From assembly GCF_901000735.1 (NCBI RefSeq), contig NC_081543.1, positions 34,282,590 through 34,346,589 of the forward strand: 64,000 nt of DNA. The letters run 5' to 3'. The translations under genes and the position numbers were made by a program. Origin of the DNA: Corylus avellana. Taxonomy: Eukaryota > Streptophyta > Magnoliopsida > Fagales > Betulaceae. Position 1 is the stretch's first letter. Every line of letters begins with the position of its first letter. This document shows positions 13,199-25,890 of this stretch, piece by piece. The notes under the pieces were generated by a model. It saw nothing but the letters and a program-made list of their open reading frames with translations. It searched no databases and was not told the origin of the DNA.

Positions 13199-13516
13199 TC
13201 ATAAATCAGATTGGAACTTGGAACACAAACCCCAAATTGTTGGCTCTATCTCTGGCGAACGGCAAGCACTAGTATCATTGAAGTAGCCGGTGAGGGAGAG
13301 GTTGTGAAGGAGAGTGGACCACTTGGGCCACAAGTGGGGAGACCGATTGGAAGAGTGAAGAAACTGGTCGTCTTTGAGGGCGGAGGAGGAGTGGGTGTAG
13401 AGTTGTTGGTGGAAGGCTTTGGTTGACGGAGAGGGAGAGGATCTGTGAGGCAGCAGAGAGAAGAAGAGATGAGTTTGCGGTGGCGAGAGAGGCGGAGAAG
13501 GGATGACTAAGAGCAC
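13199..13516 (-). other. Open frame, Ser/Pro/His-rich N terminus, unassigned
   Basis: A frame of about 105 codons on the minus strand lies downstream of a (GA)n tract, which reads as (TC)n on this strand, as in many plant leaders. Its first half is rich in S, P, H and R, like an organelle transit peptide; the second half contains LWPKWSTLLHNLSLTGYF. It opens with GTG, and no in-frame ATG is seen upstream. It could be a displaced first exon of a gene with an organellar product, or chance. No family is recognised. Confidence 0.25.
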
Positions 13517-13537
13517 GTTTCTGCCTCTGTGACTTTT

Positions 13538-13539
<2 letters not shown>

Positions 13540-13571
<32 letters not shown>
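13540..13571 (+). repeat. (GA)n microsatellite
   Basis: About 16 uninterrupted GA/AG units. Confidence 0.95.
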
Positions 13572-13575
<4 letters not shown>

Positions 13576-14530
13576 TAAAAAGGTGAGCTAGTGTGCTACA
13601 GTAAATTGACTAGTGTGAAGCTAATATGTTGAAAGAGAAAAATGGCTCCTATTAGCTAATTACATTTAACTAATCTGCATACAAATAAAGTTGACAATAC
13701 AAGTACAGCCGTTGGATTTAATGCTCACTTGAGCAGATTTTCTGGCCTTCATAATTGCTATATGAACGACAAACAACTCTAAAATGCATTTCCAGCATTT
13801 GGAGAATCCAAATTCTTCAATAGCTATTGAGGTTCCTTGATGCAAAAGCAAGCAGTAAAAAGTGTTGGGAACAGATTATTGTAAGTTTAATCACTGAAAA
13901 AGCTCCGATTCTTGTCATATTAGAATTGAGGGATAAAGCTAAAGAACATTTCTGCACCTCCACTTATAATAATCCCAAAGCTTTATTACTAAGAAAACAA
14001 CCGTTTAACTTGAACAAAGCAAATTCTTTTCTCCAGTGAGAGATTAACTGGCACACACGCAACCCATGTGGTCATAGCATCATAAATTTGTTGATCACAA
14101 AACTTGCACCACATCATTTTAAGTTGTGGCATGAGAAGATCTTTTATTAAAAGCAAATCAACATGCAAAATTTCTCACAACTCTCTGCGGTCTGTAATAA
14201 ACATCATTACCAGAAGAATATTACTAACACAAAAGTTCTGGCGTGCGTAGAAAATAGATCTGAAATATCACAATGCCAAAAAGAATAGAAGACTACATAA
14301 AAATTTCAGTGTAAATGTTCAACGTAATCAGAACCCAATAAAGGAAGGATGGCCTTGTGCCAACTTTGACTGATCATGGCAACAATTATGGTTATGCTCA
14401 TAACTACACTAACATGCCTTCAAATCTAACAAGAATGAGGCGTCGCTGCACCTACAGCATTAAATCCTTCTTATTGTAATCCTCTCTTCAAAATCTTTTC
14501 CCATCTGCAAGCAAGAAAGTTCCATAAAAT

Positions 14531-17097
14531 CTATGTACACTGATTTTGACCGAACCTAGCAGTCAATGTTAGCCTAGCTACAAGGCGCCGAAGCCTTTGA
14601 GCTCCTGGGCCTGGTTTGAGCTTGTTCAGGTTCCCAACCTTGGAACATTTGGGTTTGCCAGAGCACCAACCACCAGGGGTGACGCTCCCATTCTTCCGCC
14701 CTAGTAAATCCTTATCAATCTTATCCAAGGCTGCGTCATCTTGTTTGAATTTTCGAGCAAATGCAGCACGGCTACCAATCATCTTGTTTGTGTCGTTGAT
14801 GGAAAGGCTGTGGGGGTGCTGTTTGGGGGGGTTGTCCCAAGAAATGTAGTGCAAGTCATGGTTGACTGCAGTTTTAGCAAACTCAGGCGCATTGCATATG
14901 ACAGTCTGAAAGTAGCCCTCAGGGGAGGAGACGAAGTTTGTGTAGTACATGAGAAGGGTCCTAGGTAAATTGTCCCAACCCCAGATGCAATACTCTACAA
15001 ATGAACGTGAAAGAACCATCCATGCCGAACCTGCAACAAGAATGTGCACTTATCTAATGTCACAGAGCCAGTTTCAGGATATAAACTAAAAACCAGAAGA
15101 GCAAAAAATATTGCCAATACAGGTTGAGGCAAATTCTCCCAGCACTTCTATTGTTTGGGGAAAAAGAGGGAAAAGTGGAGGCATATTATTATGCGGTACC
15201 GACCAAAAATGCAAGTGTTCAGATTTGAAATATTGAACAAAAATTGAAGGATATAATCCCAAGTCATAGTGGCTGAAATATAAATGAATGCAGATGGAGT
15301 GTGATAGAGCTGCTGCTACGGGTCAACCACTAAAGTCTACTGTGGGGTGACTGACATCTTACCATATCCGAACTTTTGAAGTTTTGTTTTGTGCAAAGCA
15401 CTGCAAGCAGAATTGTTAGGATAGGCGTGAATCTATCTATATGGCTAATTGGAATCAATAGTATTGGTTTGTTAAAGAGACAAATAACACCTCCCACCAG
15501 CTAAGATAAAGAAACCTAGGCCTGGTTACAGCTGAAGAAACCAAACAACACATTGCTAGAATTGGTTGAAACAAATATAAGAAGCTTTCAATTCGGTACC
15601 ATCACAATGTTTGAATTCAACTAATAAGATTAACGCCCCTGAAATAACTCTTAAAATTTATAATATTGCCAGATTTTTGGGGATTCTGAAAAAGAGATGC
15701 TGCAAATGTAAAATCCAGGGAATAATTAGTAACAATATGCATTTTCAGTTATAGTTTGTATTTCTAGATGAATTCCTCCCAAAAGCACTAAAAAAATAAA
15801 TTATAGTTGCCAGAAGTCAACCTACTTTCCAAGATCTTCTGGAAGGCAACAAAATCCAATAAAGAGGCACATTTTACTCAAATCCTGGTATACAGGGTTT
15901 TATTGGTTCTATCTTAAATATTGTCAATTTCTATACATGTATTTCTTAAGAATTACTCATCAATGGAAAATCATAGAGGATAGATACCACAAGGCTAAAG
16001 ATAGGTTAGCAAAGAAACCTTACCTGTAAATAATTTAAATGCTGTTGGCAAATTTCTCCGGGGATTGACCCAGAAGACATCTGATTTGGTTGACGAGTAT
16101 AGCCCAGGGTCTATCATCAAAGGCATTGCACGTTTGTCCCTGCAAAACACAATCAAGTACAGAGTAGTTTGTCATCATATGCATGGAAGTTCTATTGTGT
16201 TGAATGGAGATTGATCAGTGACAGAGTGAGCAACTCACTCCTTCCATCCTAGCTGGCTTGTATGCTCAACGAAATTCAGATCCCGATTTAAAGTCGAAAA
16301 TGTGTAAAGAAGGTCTACATAAATTAAATAAACAGTTATAACACAAACTATTACATCCCTCACACACAAGAAAAACAAAAACAACAGCAGCAGTAATAAA
16401 AATAATAACAATAATTAAGACAGTAGTAACACCAACTACTACTAATAATAATAATACTAATAACAACAACAACGACACCAATATGAACATAATTTTGTCA
16501 CAAGATCAATGATAAATACTAACCATCTTGAGTGACAAGAGGATAATCCGAAGCACTGAGATTGATAAACCAATCCCAATCCTTACTCCTCTTGAGCAGA
16601 ATGGCGCAAGCATGAAGGGTATTAGCAACCATGGTGGGCCCTCTATAAGTGACCATATTAGCCTTGGTAATCATGTAAACATTCCCAACCTTAGCAAAAA
16701 TTGGCTCTTTTTCCACTCGGGAGGCGAGCTCCAACCTCTCCTCTGCCGGCGACTCAAGATCCAAATGAACAACATATTGGTTCCTTGGATGATATAGTGC
16801 ATGAAGAGTTCTCCAAAGCTTTTCCAAATCACCTTTTGATCCGGAAACCAAATAAGCGAAACGAGGAATCTGTGGCCGAGCAGGAGGGGGTGGAGATTGC
16901 GAAAGCTTTGACTCAGCAAAAACTGGGCTTGTTTGATTTGTAGCTAAGCGAGAAGGAAAAATTGCAAAGATTGAATTTATTGTGTGTAGTGAAAAAACAA
17001 GACCCATGTTGAAGGTAGTGGCAAGAAGGAATATACAAATGAGAGAGCTTATGACAAGCGGAAATAGCCATTTCTTCTCCATGTTTAGGGATCCCAT
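14531..17097 (-). CDS. GT14 family glycosyltransferase, GlcAT14-like (beta-glucuronosyltransferase)
   Basis: Plant GT14 enzymes of this type are Golgi type II membrane proteins; the characterised GlcAT14 members add glucuronic acid to galactan side chains of arabinogalactan proteins. Coding exons on the minus strand: 17097-16524, 16314-16239, 16139-16024 and 15030-14531, all with GT-AG borders and matching phases, giving about 421 residues (family members are around 400-450). A short cytoplasmic tail (MGSLNMEKKW) precedes a membrane anchor at about residues 11-34, a stem rich in S and P, then the Branch domain from about residue 79 (RFAYLVSGSKGD, YVVHLDLESP, DWFINLSASDYPL, FTGSAWMVLSRSFVEYC, SPEGYFQTVICN). 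The start is the first ATG after in-frame stops; an upstream TTG is not a credible start. The exact acceptor sugar cannot be told from sequence. Confidence 0.92.
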
Positions 17098-17407
17098 TAC
17101 CAAACCTTATCATGGGTTCCAATCATCATATCCTTGCATTCCAAGTTTCATTACTCGCCCGATACAGAGATCAAAACAGAATAATGAATGACCATTCCAT
17201 CAAGGTGTTGGAATTTGAATCAAGACCCTCTTCAAAAATATTCCAATATAAGAATAGCTGTGGAATCAAAAGCAAATATTAAAGCCCGGAAAAAAGAAGC
17301 TGTTGGAGCTGAACTCAAGAGTTGAAACCAATAGTCAACAGACAAAAACAATTAGAAATATGCTAGAGGGAAAAATAATAAAGATTAAATATATATATCA
17401 GAAAATT

Positions 17408-17688
17408 TTGTATATGTTCGCTTATTGACAGCAAACAATTTGGCCATTGTTTACTTCGGTTTCTATTGTCTATTTTCTTGATGTGCCATATCCGTCTCTT
17501 CAGATATAAAGGAATAAAACAATAATTGTTTTAGCAAAAAAGGGATAAATAATAGAGAAAAAGGAAGAGATTGAAAAAGAATATGCCAGAAGAGACAGAT
17601 ATGGCACCTCAAGAAAATCGACAACAGGGAATGAAACCAAAGTAAACAATAGCCAAATTGTTTGCTGTCAATAAGCGAATATATACAA
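17408..17688. repeat. Long inverted repeat upstream of the GT14 gene
   Basis: Left arm 17408-17501 and right arm 17589-17688 are reverse complements over about 95 bp with a handful of mismatches and one 5-6 nt insertion, separated by 87 bp. The arms start TTGTATATGTTCGCTTATTG and close near GTCTCTTC. RNA from either strand would fold into a long hairpin. It could be a fold-back MITE or a young MIR-like locus. It lies 311-591 bp upstream of the GT14 start codon, probably in its promoter, leader or leader intron. Confidence 0.85.
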
Positions 17689-18658
17689 CAATGATAAAAA
17701 TAGTTGCCAAACTATGTAAAAAAAGAGAACTTCTTACTTTTTTTGGAACAATCCCAAATCATAAAATTTCAGACCCAGAACCGGATTTGCAGAAAAATTC
17801 AAAATTAATTCATTACACGGAATCAGAAAAATAATCCTATGAAACAACCAAAAGGAGCAAAAATCATACGAACGAAACAAAACCCAGATCAGAAATTCAA
17901 GGCTTCAAATCATTCGATCAAAAGAATCACCAAGAATAGTTTTTTTTTTTTTTAAAAAAAAAAATATGCTATGGAATACAGTATCACATAAGAACACAAC
18001 AGCTGAGTATTAAGCTCAAAAATAAGATAAAAGGCTTGAAATTTTTTTACAAATCAGTGAAATAAAAGTAAACCCAATATAACTGAACTCAGTGAGACAC
18101 ACGTAAAAGAATGAGAGAGAAACAGATAAACAGAGAGAAGGAGCTCGTGATGTGGGAAGAACCTGTTTTTTGATGATACTGAACACGGAGAGCGTTCGCG
18201 CACGTTCAGGGATACCGAGAGAGAACCTATAAACAAAAGAACAAAAATTGCGAAACAGAGGCAAATAATATTATAGTAAAACAAATTAAGATTTAGAGAG
18301 AGAAAAAGCATTAAAAAAAAAAAACACAAACGAATTTTCTTTCTTTCTTTTAATATATAGATTGTAAAGATGACGTGTTTGAACGGGAAAGATCAGAGAT
18401 GAGAATATGAGATCATGAGACAAGTAGTTTTACTTTGGTTAAGGAATCTCTCTCATGGGAGTGTTTTACTTCTTCTTTCTTTTTTTTTCTCAAATATAAA
18501 TGATAAGAAAGAAAGAAAGAAGAGTTATAATCAAATAAAGGGTACTTCCCACTATGAAGGGAAATTCCAACCAAAACAAAATGATATATATATTAAATTT
18601 GGAGATATTTTAGGAACTAACTTTTGAAAGAAAAAAAATCGAAGTAAAACACTTTAAG

Positions 18659-18857
18659 AGCCTGTTTGGGATAATAGAACCTTTAAGTCAAAAATAGCTT
18701 TTTGCCAATAGTATTTTTTGGCTATTTTTAGGTTTTTTTTTTTTATCCTTAAAAGCGCCTTTAATTTTTTTACCAAACGAGTACTTTTTTTTTCAAATTG
18801 ACTTTTTTAGTGTTAAAATCACTTTTAAGTCTCTCAAACGCAATCCTAAACAGACTC
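18659..18857. mobile_element. Tourist-like MITE with TAA target duplication
   Basis: Terminal inverted repeats GAGCCTGTTTGGGA (left) and TCCTAAACAGACTC (right) enclose about 199 bp. The triplet TAA flanks both ends, as expected for PIF/Harbinger elements. No coding capacity. Confidence 0.75.
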
Positions 18858-21258
18858 TAAGATAAAAGTATGACCAAAATTGGGTTTAAGTTGTATCATT
18901 ATCATTTTCCATTGTTAAATTAGGACGATTTTTAACAAAATCCGATAAAAATACAATAGTATTATTTTATTTTATTTTGGTTGTTTTTTTTTTGTTTTGT
19001 TTTTAAACTCTCTTTGTGCATGATTTTTTTTTTTTGTTTTTTTTAGTTGGTAAAAAAAGAAATTAGATTGATGAACTATCATAAAGTTTGTGAATATAAT
19101 AATGTAAAGCAATTAAGGGTGGGGTGCTTGGATCAAAATCCTATTATTGCTCCCATCAATTGCTTTTGGTTTTGTTGGTCAGTTATATTTACAAGATGGA
19201 ATGTCTCCAATCTCATCACCATTGAAAGCATCCCTCTTTCTACTTGCACCTCCTAGGCTCCTATGTATCATGTCACCAATTATCTTAAATCCCTTTATTC
19301 CTTGCCTTATTTGTCCGTAATTGTAATAAGAGGAAAAATTACGATTTTAGTCATAGGGGAAGAAATTCCTTTTTTAAAAAATTAAATTAAATTAATTAGG
19401 TAATTGCTTAAAGCCTCTCAATAGTTTTGCCCTGTTTGCAAGGCATAATTACTTTCTTATATGTTATGGTTCTCAAAATTACAACTTGGCTAGCAAAAAA
19501 GAAACACACTCTACAAATAGCTAAGAATAACTCCTTTGCCCAACACCAAAGGGTTTGGCTCGGGCACCCCTTCTTTTCTCTTTTTTAGTTTTTATTTTTT
19601 ACATAATTTTTTTTAGATTTATTAAGGATTTATTTTTATCATTAGGAGATATTGACAATTTTTTGTAGTTTAAGTAAATTATAAAGTTTTGAAAAACACT
19701 GATAGTCGGAGTGATAGTTTGAGAGAGTATATGAACTTTTCTCTAGATTTTGTGTATTTAGTTGTGTTTCATAAGTTTGAAAGTTTACTTGCCCAAAATA
19801 AAAGAGGTAAGTTGGCGAAAAGATCAAACATTTTAATGAAATTTGAAAAAATTTGAAGCCCACTAGTTAAATATGTTAAATCATCATTTATCTCAATACT
19901 TCAAGAAGTGAGGTCCAACACATAAAATAATTAATTAAAATATGAGGTGAATTATGGAAACAATGTTCGAACTCATAACTAATGCTCTATTACTATATTA
20001 AATAACTATTTATCCAACAAGCTTGACAGGAGTTATGAATTTAATAATCTAATGTAAGAGAATTTAATAATCTAATTTATATTCTAACCTAAAATTAGAA
20101 TTTAATAATCTAATTTATCTTCATTAGTACAAAAAGATTAATTAGTAGCTTAATTGCTTAAAAGAAAGGGAAAAGTGTAAAATCAGTTCATGTTGTTTCA
20201 CTCAATTACAAATAACTTCCTTGTGTTTAAAAAGTGACCGAAAACTCCTTATGGTAATTAAGCAAAAAATACAAATAGGTCACTAGACCTAATTTTCATC
20301 CAAAATTTTGATGGAAACCATCACGTTAGCACTAATCATATTGCAAAATGTATCACTTACAATAAGAAAACAAAACAAAGTGGAGGGGGTGACTCAATCA
20401 CCCTCTGCTCCGATGATGGTAGTTGAACCATTTCTATGATTATTAGGGATAGTTCGGCCCACCTCCAAATAACAAAAATGAAAGTGGCCAAAACCACACG
20501 TAATCATTTCGTGGTGGCAGAACCACCCCTAATGATTATAGGGTGGTTCAACCATGTCCTTTCCCTCAACGCTCATAGGATGAATTTGGCTATCCCCATT
20601 CTACCATTTGAGAGTAGTCTAAACCATAAAGGCAAGTGAGACTTTTTAATATTTGTTAAAAGTAAAATTAAATTTCCACATTTGTAAGTCAACCAGACAA
20701 TCATGAAAAAAAAAAAGGATCATTCCAATTCTAGTAGTCTCCTAAGTGGGCTGGTCAACACGTTTTGATTTTTAATTTTATTATATGGTCGTGACAGAAA
20801 CGTGTGAACCAGTTTTGTGTCCGCACAATATACGGTAGAAACCCCCTCTTACGCAATTGTGAAACACCAGACATTCTTCAGATTCTATCGGCTACCAACG
20901 TCATTAATTACACAATCATTACGCCATCGCCAGATCATTTCCTGGCCGTCAGATCTCATCTGATGTTTGAGATTGGAAATCTAGTAGGATATTTAACCAA
21001 CACGATGTGTACGTTGAGCCAAGTGGATGGTCAAAGCACAACAACAACCAAAAAAAAAAAAAAAAAAATTAAGTGGGTGTGGGTCCCCAATTTGATTGGC
21101 CCCACCACGTTCGAATTTGATCTGCCTATCAACCGCCGGATATTGGAGTGGACGGTTTGATAATGGGTTCTATTTTATTCAAGATATGCTGACTTTATTA
21201 TTGTATTCAATACTGGAATATTAAATAATTATAAAAATATATATATTTATTATATACA

Positions 21259-21263
<5 letters not shown>

Positions 21264-21294
<31 letters not shown>
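21264..21294. repeat. (TA)n microsatellite
   Basis: About 15 TA units inside AT-rich intergenic DNA. Confidence 0.95.
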
Positions 21295-21297
<3 letters not shown>

Positions 21298-21781
21298 CAT
21301 TTTTTATAAAATAGACCTTCAAAAATTGATTTTTTTTCCCCCAAATATATATTTTTTAATTTTGCCCTCCCAAAATTAAAAGTTCTAGTTCCGCCCCGAT
21401 ATGATCGTGAATACAAACAGAGTAATGTTAGGAATCATCTTTTTATCTTTCTAAAATTGATATAACTTTTAAAATTACTATTTAATCAAAATTCAAATGT
21501 GATTCATATATCTATCTATAAGAGCACTTATCCATTATATATCATACTATCTCTATAAACCAGTACTTTCATTTGTAAGTATATTATTGTAAACCATAAT
21601 ATAATAATTGTGATATTATGATACGTGGTAATCTTAATTTTTAATTTTTTAATTTTTTTTTTTTTTTGTTAGGAAAATTATAAAATGGTCCCTAATTGGT
21701 GCTATTTATGGGAGTGTTCGGCCGCCCTTTCTAGTTTCTAGCCGATCTAGGGTGGGCACCACTCACCACCCTTTTTTCTTT

Positions 21782-21813
<32 letters not shown>

Positions 21814-22732
21814 TTGTTTAAGGTAAATATGGAATTTTATAGATACCCAAATAAAAAATGACCAAAATTTGTACAAATGAGTTATTTGTTATGAGTAATT
21901 TTATAGTGATTCACTAGAAATTCAATGGTAATTTTAAAATTTATACAGCTTTTAAGAAAATAGAAAGAAAATAAAAGTCATACTTATAGCATTATTCGTC
22001 TGTTATACAAGCATATCTCGTAGAGCTATTTGTCACTTTTGAAACCCTAAAATAATTTTGAAACTTTTCCCCTTAATTTTTAGTCACACAATTAGTATTA
22101 CTTCCAATTTAGATGAATATAGTATTTTATTTATTTTTATTTTTTTCAAATGTATCTACAAAGATTTTCACTCTTGACTTTTTTTTGGTCAAACAAAAAT
22201 AGAACCTATATATATATATTTTTTATGTTGGCCCATTTCTGGACCACAAACCGATTCAACATGGAATGAGAATGTGGGCCCAGCCCGCATAGATTCAACA
22301 ATGTCGGCTGTGGAATGATGGCAGGGACAAAATAGAGAGTTTGACGAAATAAGGAGGGGACCATCAGAGAGCAGCCTCTGTTTAGGTTTGGGCTCCAACT
22401 ATCGGGCCAGCCCCGGGGGCTACAGACCTTCCCTGCCCTACTGCTTCTGCAACTACCATATCTTCAAGGTTCAAGAAAAAATTGTCAAAAATCCCTAGAA
22501 GGAGTAGGATGGGTGGTTAAGAAAAGAGCGTTCATCTTTTGCTCATCTCTTATTATTATTATTATTTTTTTTCAAATTTAACAAAAGCATGAAAAAGACT
22601 CGGTTCCTCCTCTAATTCTAATCTCATTGTATTGTGTTATTTTGGCTGGGTTATAAATAGAGTTAACTATTCTAGCTTTTAGTCTGTAATTGTTAGGCTC
22701 CCACATAAGTCATGCCCGGATTTGGATCCCCT

Positions 22733-22953
22733 CCAATTGGGAAGAAATTAGAAATTCTTAAATTTTTAATCATGATTTTTCATTTTAAATTCAATGGTCT
22801 ATAAAATCATTTAAATTTCGAAAAAACAAAAGTCAGCATTTAATGCCTCGGTGATACAAAAGCAGCTGGCATTTTATACACCATTAGATTTAAAATGAAG
22901 GGTCACAATTAACAATTGGAAAATCTCCAATTTCTCCCCAATTGGAAGGGATC
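22733..22953. mobile_element. MITE-like inverted-repeat element
   Basis: The left end GGATCCCCTCCAATTGGG and the right end CCCAATTGGAAGGGATC are reverse complements with few mismatches, and inner parts (CATTTTAAATTCAATGG against CCATTAGATTTAAAATG) also pair. About 220 bp, no coding capacity. Confidence 0.65.
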
Positions 22954-23700
22954 TCAATTCAGTCACGCCCACATTCACAAACAACACAAAATTTGCTTAA
23001 CAGCTTGGCTGTTTGTGTCCCTTATGTTTGGGTTTTGTAATGTTGACAATTAGAAAGGAGTAAATATAATTTTGCCCCACCCCCCAACCCCAAAAAAATT
23101 AATTAACATTAAATTTTAGATGAATCATACTTGAATTTTGATTCAATGGTGATTTTGACAACCACATCACTTTTAGGAGGATAGAAAGATGATACCTCAC
23201 ATTACTCAATAGTTTAAGTGGGTGAAATTAACTTTTCTACAGCTGGTTAATACCTACATTACTATATTGGTAGCCTAGCTAGTGTTACTTGAACATTAAA
23301 TTTAGAACATCTAGAGTAGGTTCAATATTGGTAGCTTGGTGATATATGGTTGATTGACTTTTTCTTTTTTTTTTTTTTTTTTGTTTGACAGCTAAAATTG
23401 ATTATAAATTAATTATATCTATAGAAACTTAGGGTTAGTAAATGGTGCGAGTGGTTGAAAAATGATTTTTCTATACTCTATAGAGGGTTAAAGTCCCACA
23501 TTACATAGACGATAGCCTGTAAGTGTTACAATAACATTATATTTATAACATCTTCAGTTAATTGTCATGACTCAACTGTTTTGATGTTATGTGTCAACTG
23601 TCAAGTTGACTTTTTTGCTGCTTTAGGCAATTTCATCATGGCCGTATACTTTTAAAAAAATTGTATTGCAAAATTTAAGTTAATTTTTAGGCATTGAGAT

Positions 23701-24044
23701 GCTTGGAAAATGTTACGTGTTAAAAATGTGGTATGTTATTGAGGCATCCAAAAAGAATTTATCATTCAAAAAGCTTTTTCTACACTTTTACAAGACTTAT
23801 TCAGAAAATCAAAAGATAGGTTTGTTGCTCAAAGTTTTTTTTACAATACAGATAGCAAGAACTTAGCATGGCAGAAATAATGAATTCTGTAATATACTCT
23901 CAAGGACTGGTACGCCCTGTTCTCGAAAGCTGAAGAGCAGCTAAACTAAGCAACTTGTTGGGAGATTAAGCGGCAGTTGAATAAAAATATATTCAATTCT
24001 CAGCCGTGACATGCCACATTTTTAATATGTAGCATGTTTCAAGC
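23701..24044. mobile_element. MITE-like element with ~37 bp terminal inverted repeats
   Basis: The left end GCTTGGAAAATGTTACGTGT and the following TAAAAATGTGG pair with the right end CCACATTTTTAATATGTAGC..GCTTGAAAC-type sequence (24010-24044). About 344 bp. No target duplication was resolved. Confidence 0.55.
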
Positions 24045-25162
24045 GTTTTGATACTTACAAATGACATAAATATCATAATTGAGAATTTGTGGGGAATCTT
24101 GATTTATAACTATCTCACTACCCTTGCACGAAGGGAATACAATGATGTCACATGATAAATATATTGGTAAACCATTCAAAAAATTAAATGATGTGATATC
24201 ATTTACACCGTTAAATAAATGTAACAATAATAATTTTGACCCGTCTCCATTTCAAATGAAATCTGAAGAAAATTCATAATTAGCTGCTAGAGTAGTGATG
24301 GAGGTAGGAATAGGAATAGCTAATTGGGGGCTCAGAACAAAAGTAGGAAAGTAAAAGCGATGGCATATTGCATTGTTCTTGCTAGGTTATACTTTGCAGG
24401 CTAGGGGTTTGAGTTGTGTAAATATTACTTATGGATTTATGAGACATTTTCAATATTAAATTATGATAAGGTTACAGGACCTCATTTTTCTTATATGTAG
24501 TGTAAAAGACCATTCAATATATCAATGATTTATCACACGAGCCATTTTAACCTCATCTAACTTGGGTTTTCTAATCTCCAAACTCACCAGTAATTTTCTT
24601 TCCTGCCCAAATTGGGTGGCCACCTTTTGACTGTTCATGCTATTCACTAATTGGCCAATTTTTTTGAAACTATTATCTGTCAAACAGTAAACTCTAGCAT
24701 TATCAGCCCAAATACCCCAACATGCATTTGGCAATTAATTATAGCATTAGTAATTTAGTACTACATTGAAGAGAAAATTTTCATGGAGCAAAAAGGCAAA
24801 GTACAACATGAATTTGTAGTCAATCCTTGGATAACCAAGCATCGCCTTATGGCATTCATATAGACAATATCGATTCAAGTTTTATTAAATACAAAAGAAG
24901 ATCAATCACCCCCCACTTGCCTCTTCCATGAGTCTTCTACAATCAATTCATCGACACCCCAATCTTCGTAACTGGAAAAATTCATGGAAAAAAAAAAAGA
25001 AAAAAAGTATGTATCAGACCCATGCTCAAAAGTAAAGGCAATACCAATGGATAATTAACCTTACCTTCCATCATGTAGGTAGCGGCGAATGGCAAAGGGT
25101 ATCTTCCACGCCCGAAGCTCTTTCATTGCAATATGAAAATGATGGATAAATGATATCACTAA

Positions 25163-25358
25163 GGGTATATTTGGTATGCAGAATTCTCAATTTAAGAAAT
25201 AGTCATTCTCATGGGAATGACTATTCCAAGTGCTATGATAAGAATATAATCTTGATCATATATTCTAACACCAAGACTATTTTATTCCACATTCTATTCT
25301 TAATAAAAGCTATTCATTTTTCCTAATGGAATAGTCATTTTGAATACCAAACACACCA
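25163..25358. mobile_element. MITE in NRPB6 pseudogene region
   Basis: The left end GGGTATATTTGGTAT and the right end ATACCAAACACACC are reverse complements, and the inner GAATAGTCATT / AATGACTATTCC pieces repeat in both orientations. About 196 bp, no coding capacity. It lies just beyond the fourth NRPB6 block (higher coordinates). Confidence 0.65.
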
Positions 25359-25890
25359 CAACTCCTTTCAATAGCACAGAGAAACACAATAAATCAGATA
25401 AAAGAATTATGTTCATCGCACACCATACGACAGGAAACTCCACTTTCATCATCCCATAGAAGTGGACCTATTCTAGACAGACATTGGTTTATCAAATAAG
25501 AATGGTGGAATACTATTAGATAATTTGGTTAAATACAAAGTCCAATATAGATGCCACTATTTTGTTTCAAATCAAAAAGAGGACTTTTTGGACCTATTCT
25601 AGACAGACATTGGCTTGAGGAATAAGAATAGTGCAATACTACCACATAATTTAACAAACTGCAAAGTTTAATATAGATATGCTATTTTGTTCCAAATCAA
25701 AAAGAGAACTTCTTGGACCTATTATTGACCCCCCCAAAAAAAACAGTGATAAAGAACCAACAATTAGCCAATAAAAGCAACAATGTCAACTTTATGCATA
25801 TCAAGCCTTAACAGGCAAAATAAATGAGGTTCAATGTCAAAATGCAGCAAACCATGGGTTCAGCAAGAGTTCTACAGTCTAATAAAGCGG

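Larger units (their letters stand above)
12510..14530. other. Intergenic: SPA 3' end, GT14 3' end and an unassigned ORF
   Basis: The first few hundred bases are probably the SPA 3' untranslated region, with AATATAGAA-like A/T-rich signals near 12830. 14040-14530 is probably the GT14 3' untranslated region. Between them lies the ORF described at 13199-13516. Nothing else is recognised. Confidence 0.4.
18861..24901. other. Gene-free, AT-rich stretch with small repeats
   Basis: No gene is supported. It holds MITE-like elements listed separately (22733-22953, 23701-24044), a TA microsatellite, and two loosely similar segments near 23230-23310 and 23480-23560 (both with GTTA..CACATTA..GATAGCCT-like order), which look like an old local duplication. 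Confidence 0.5.
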
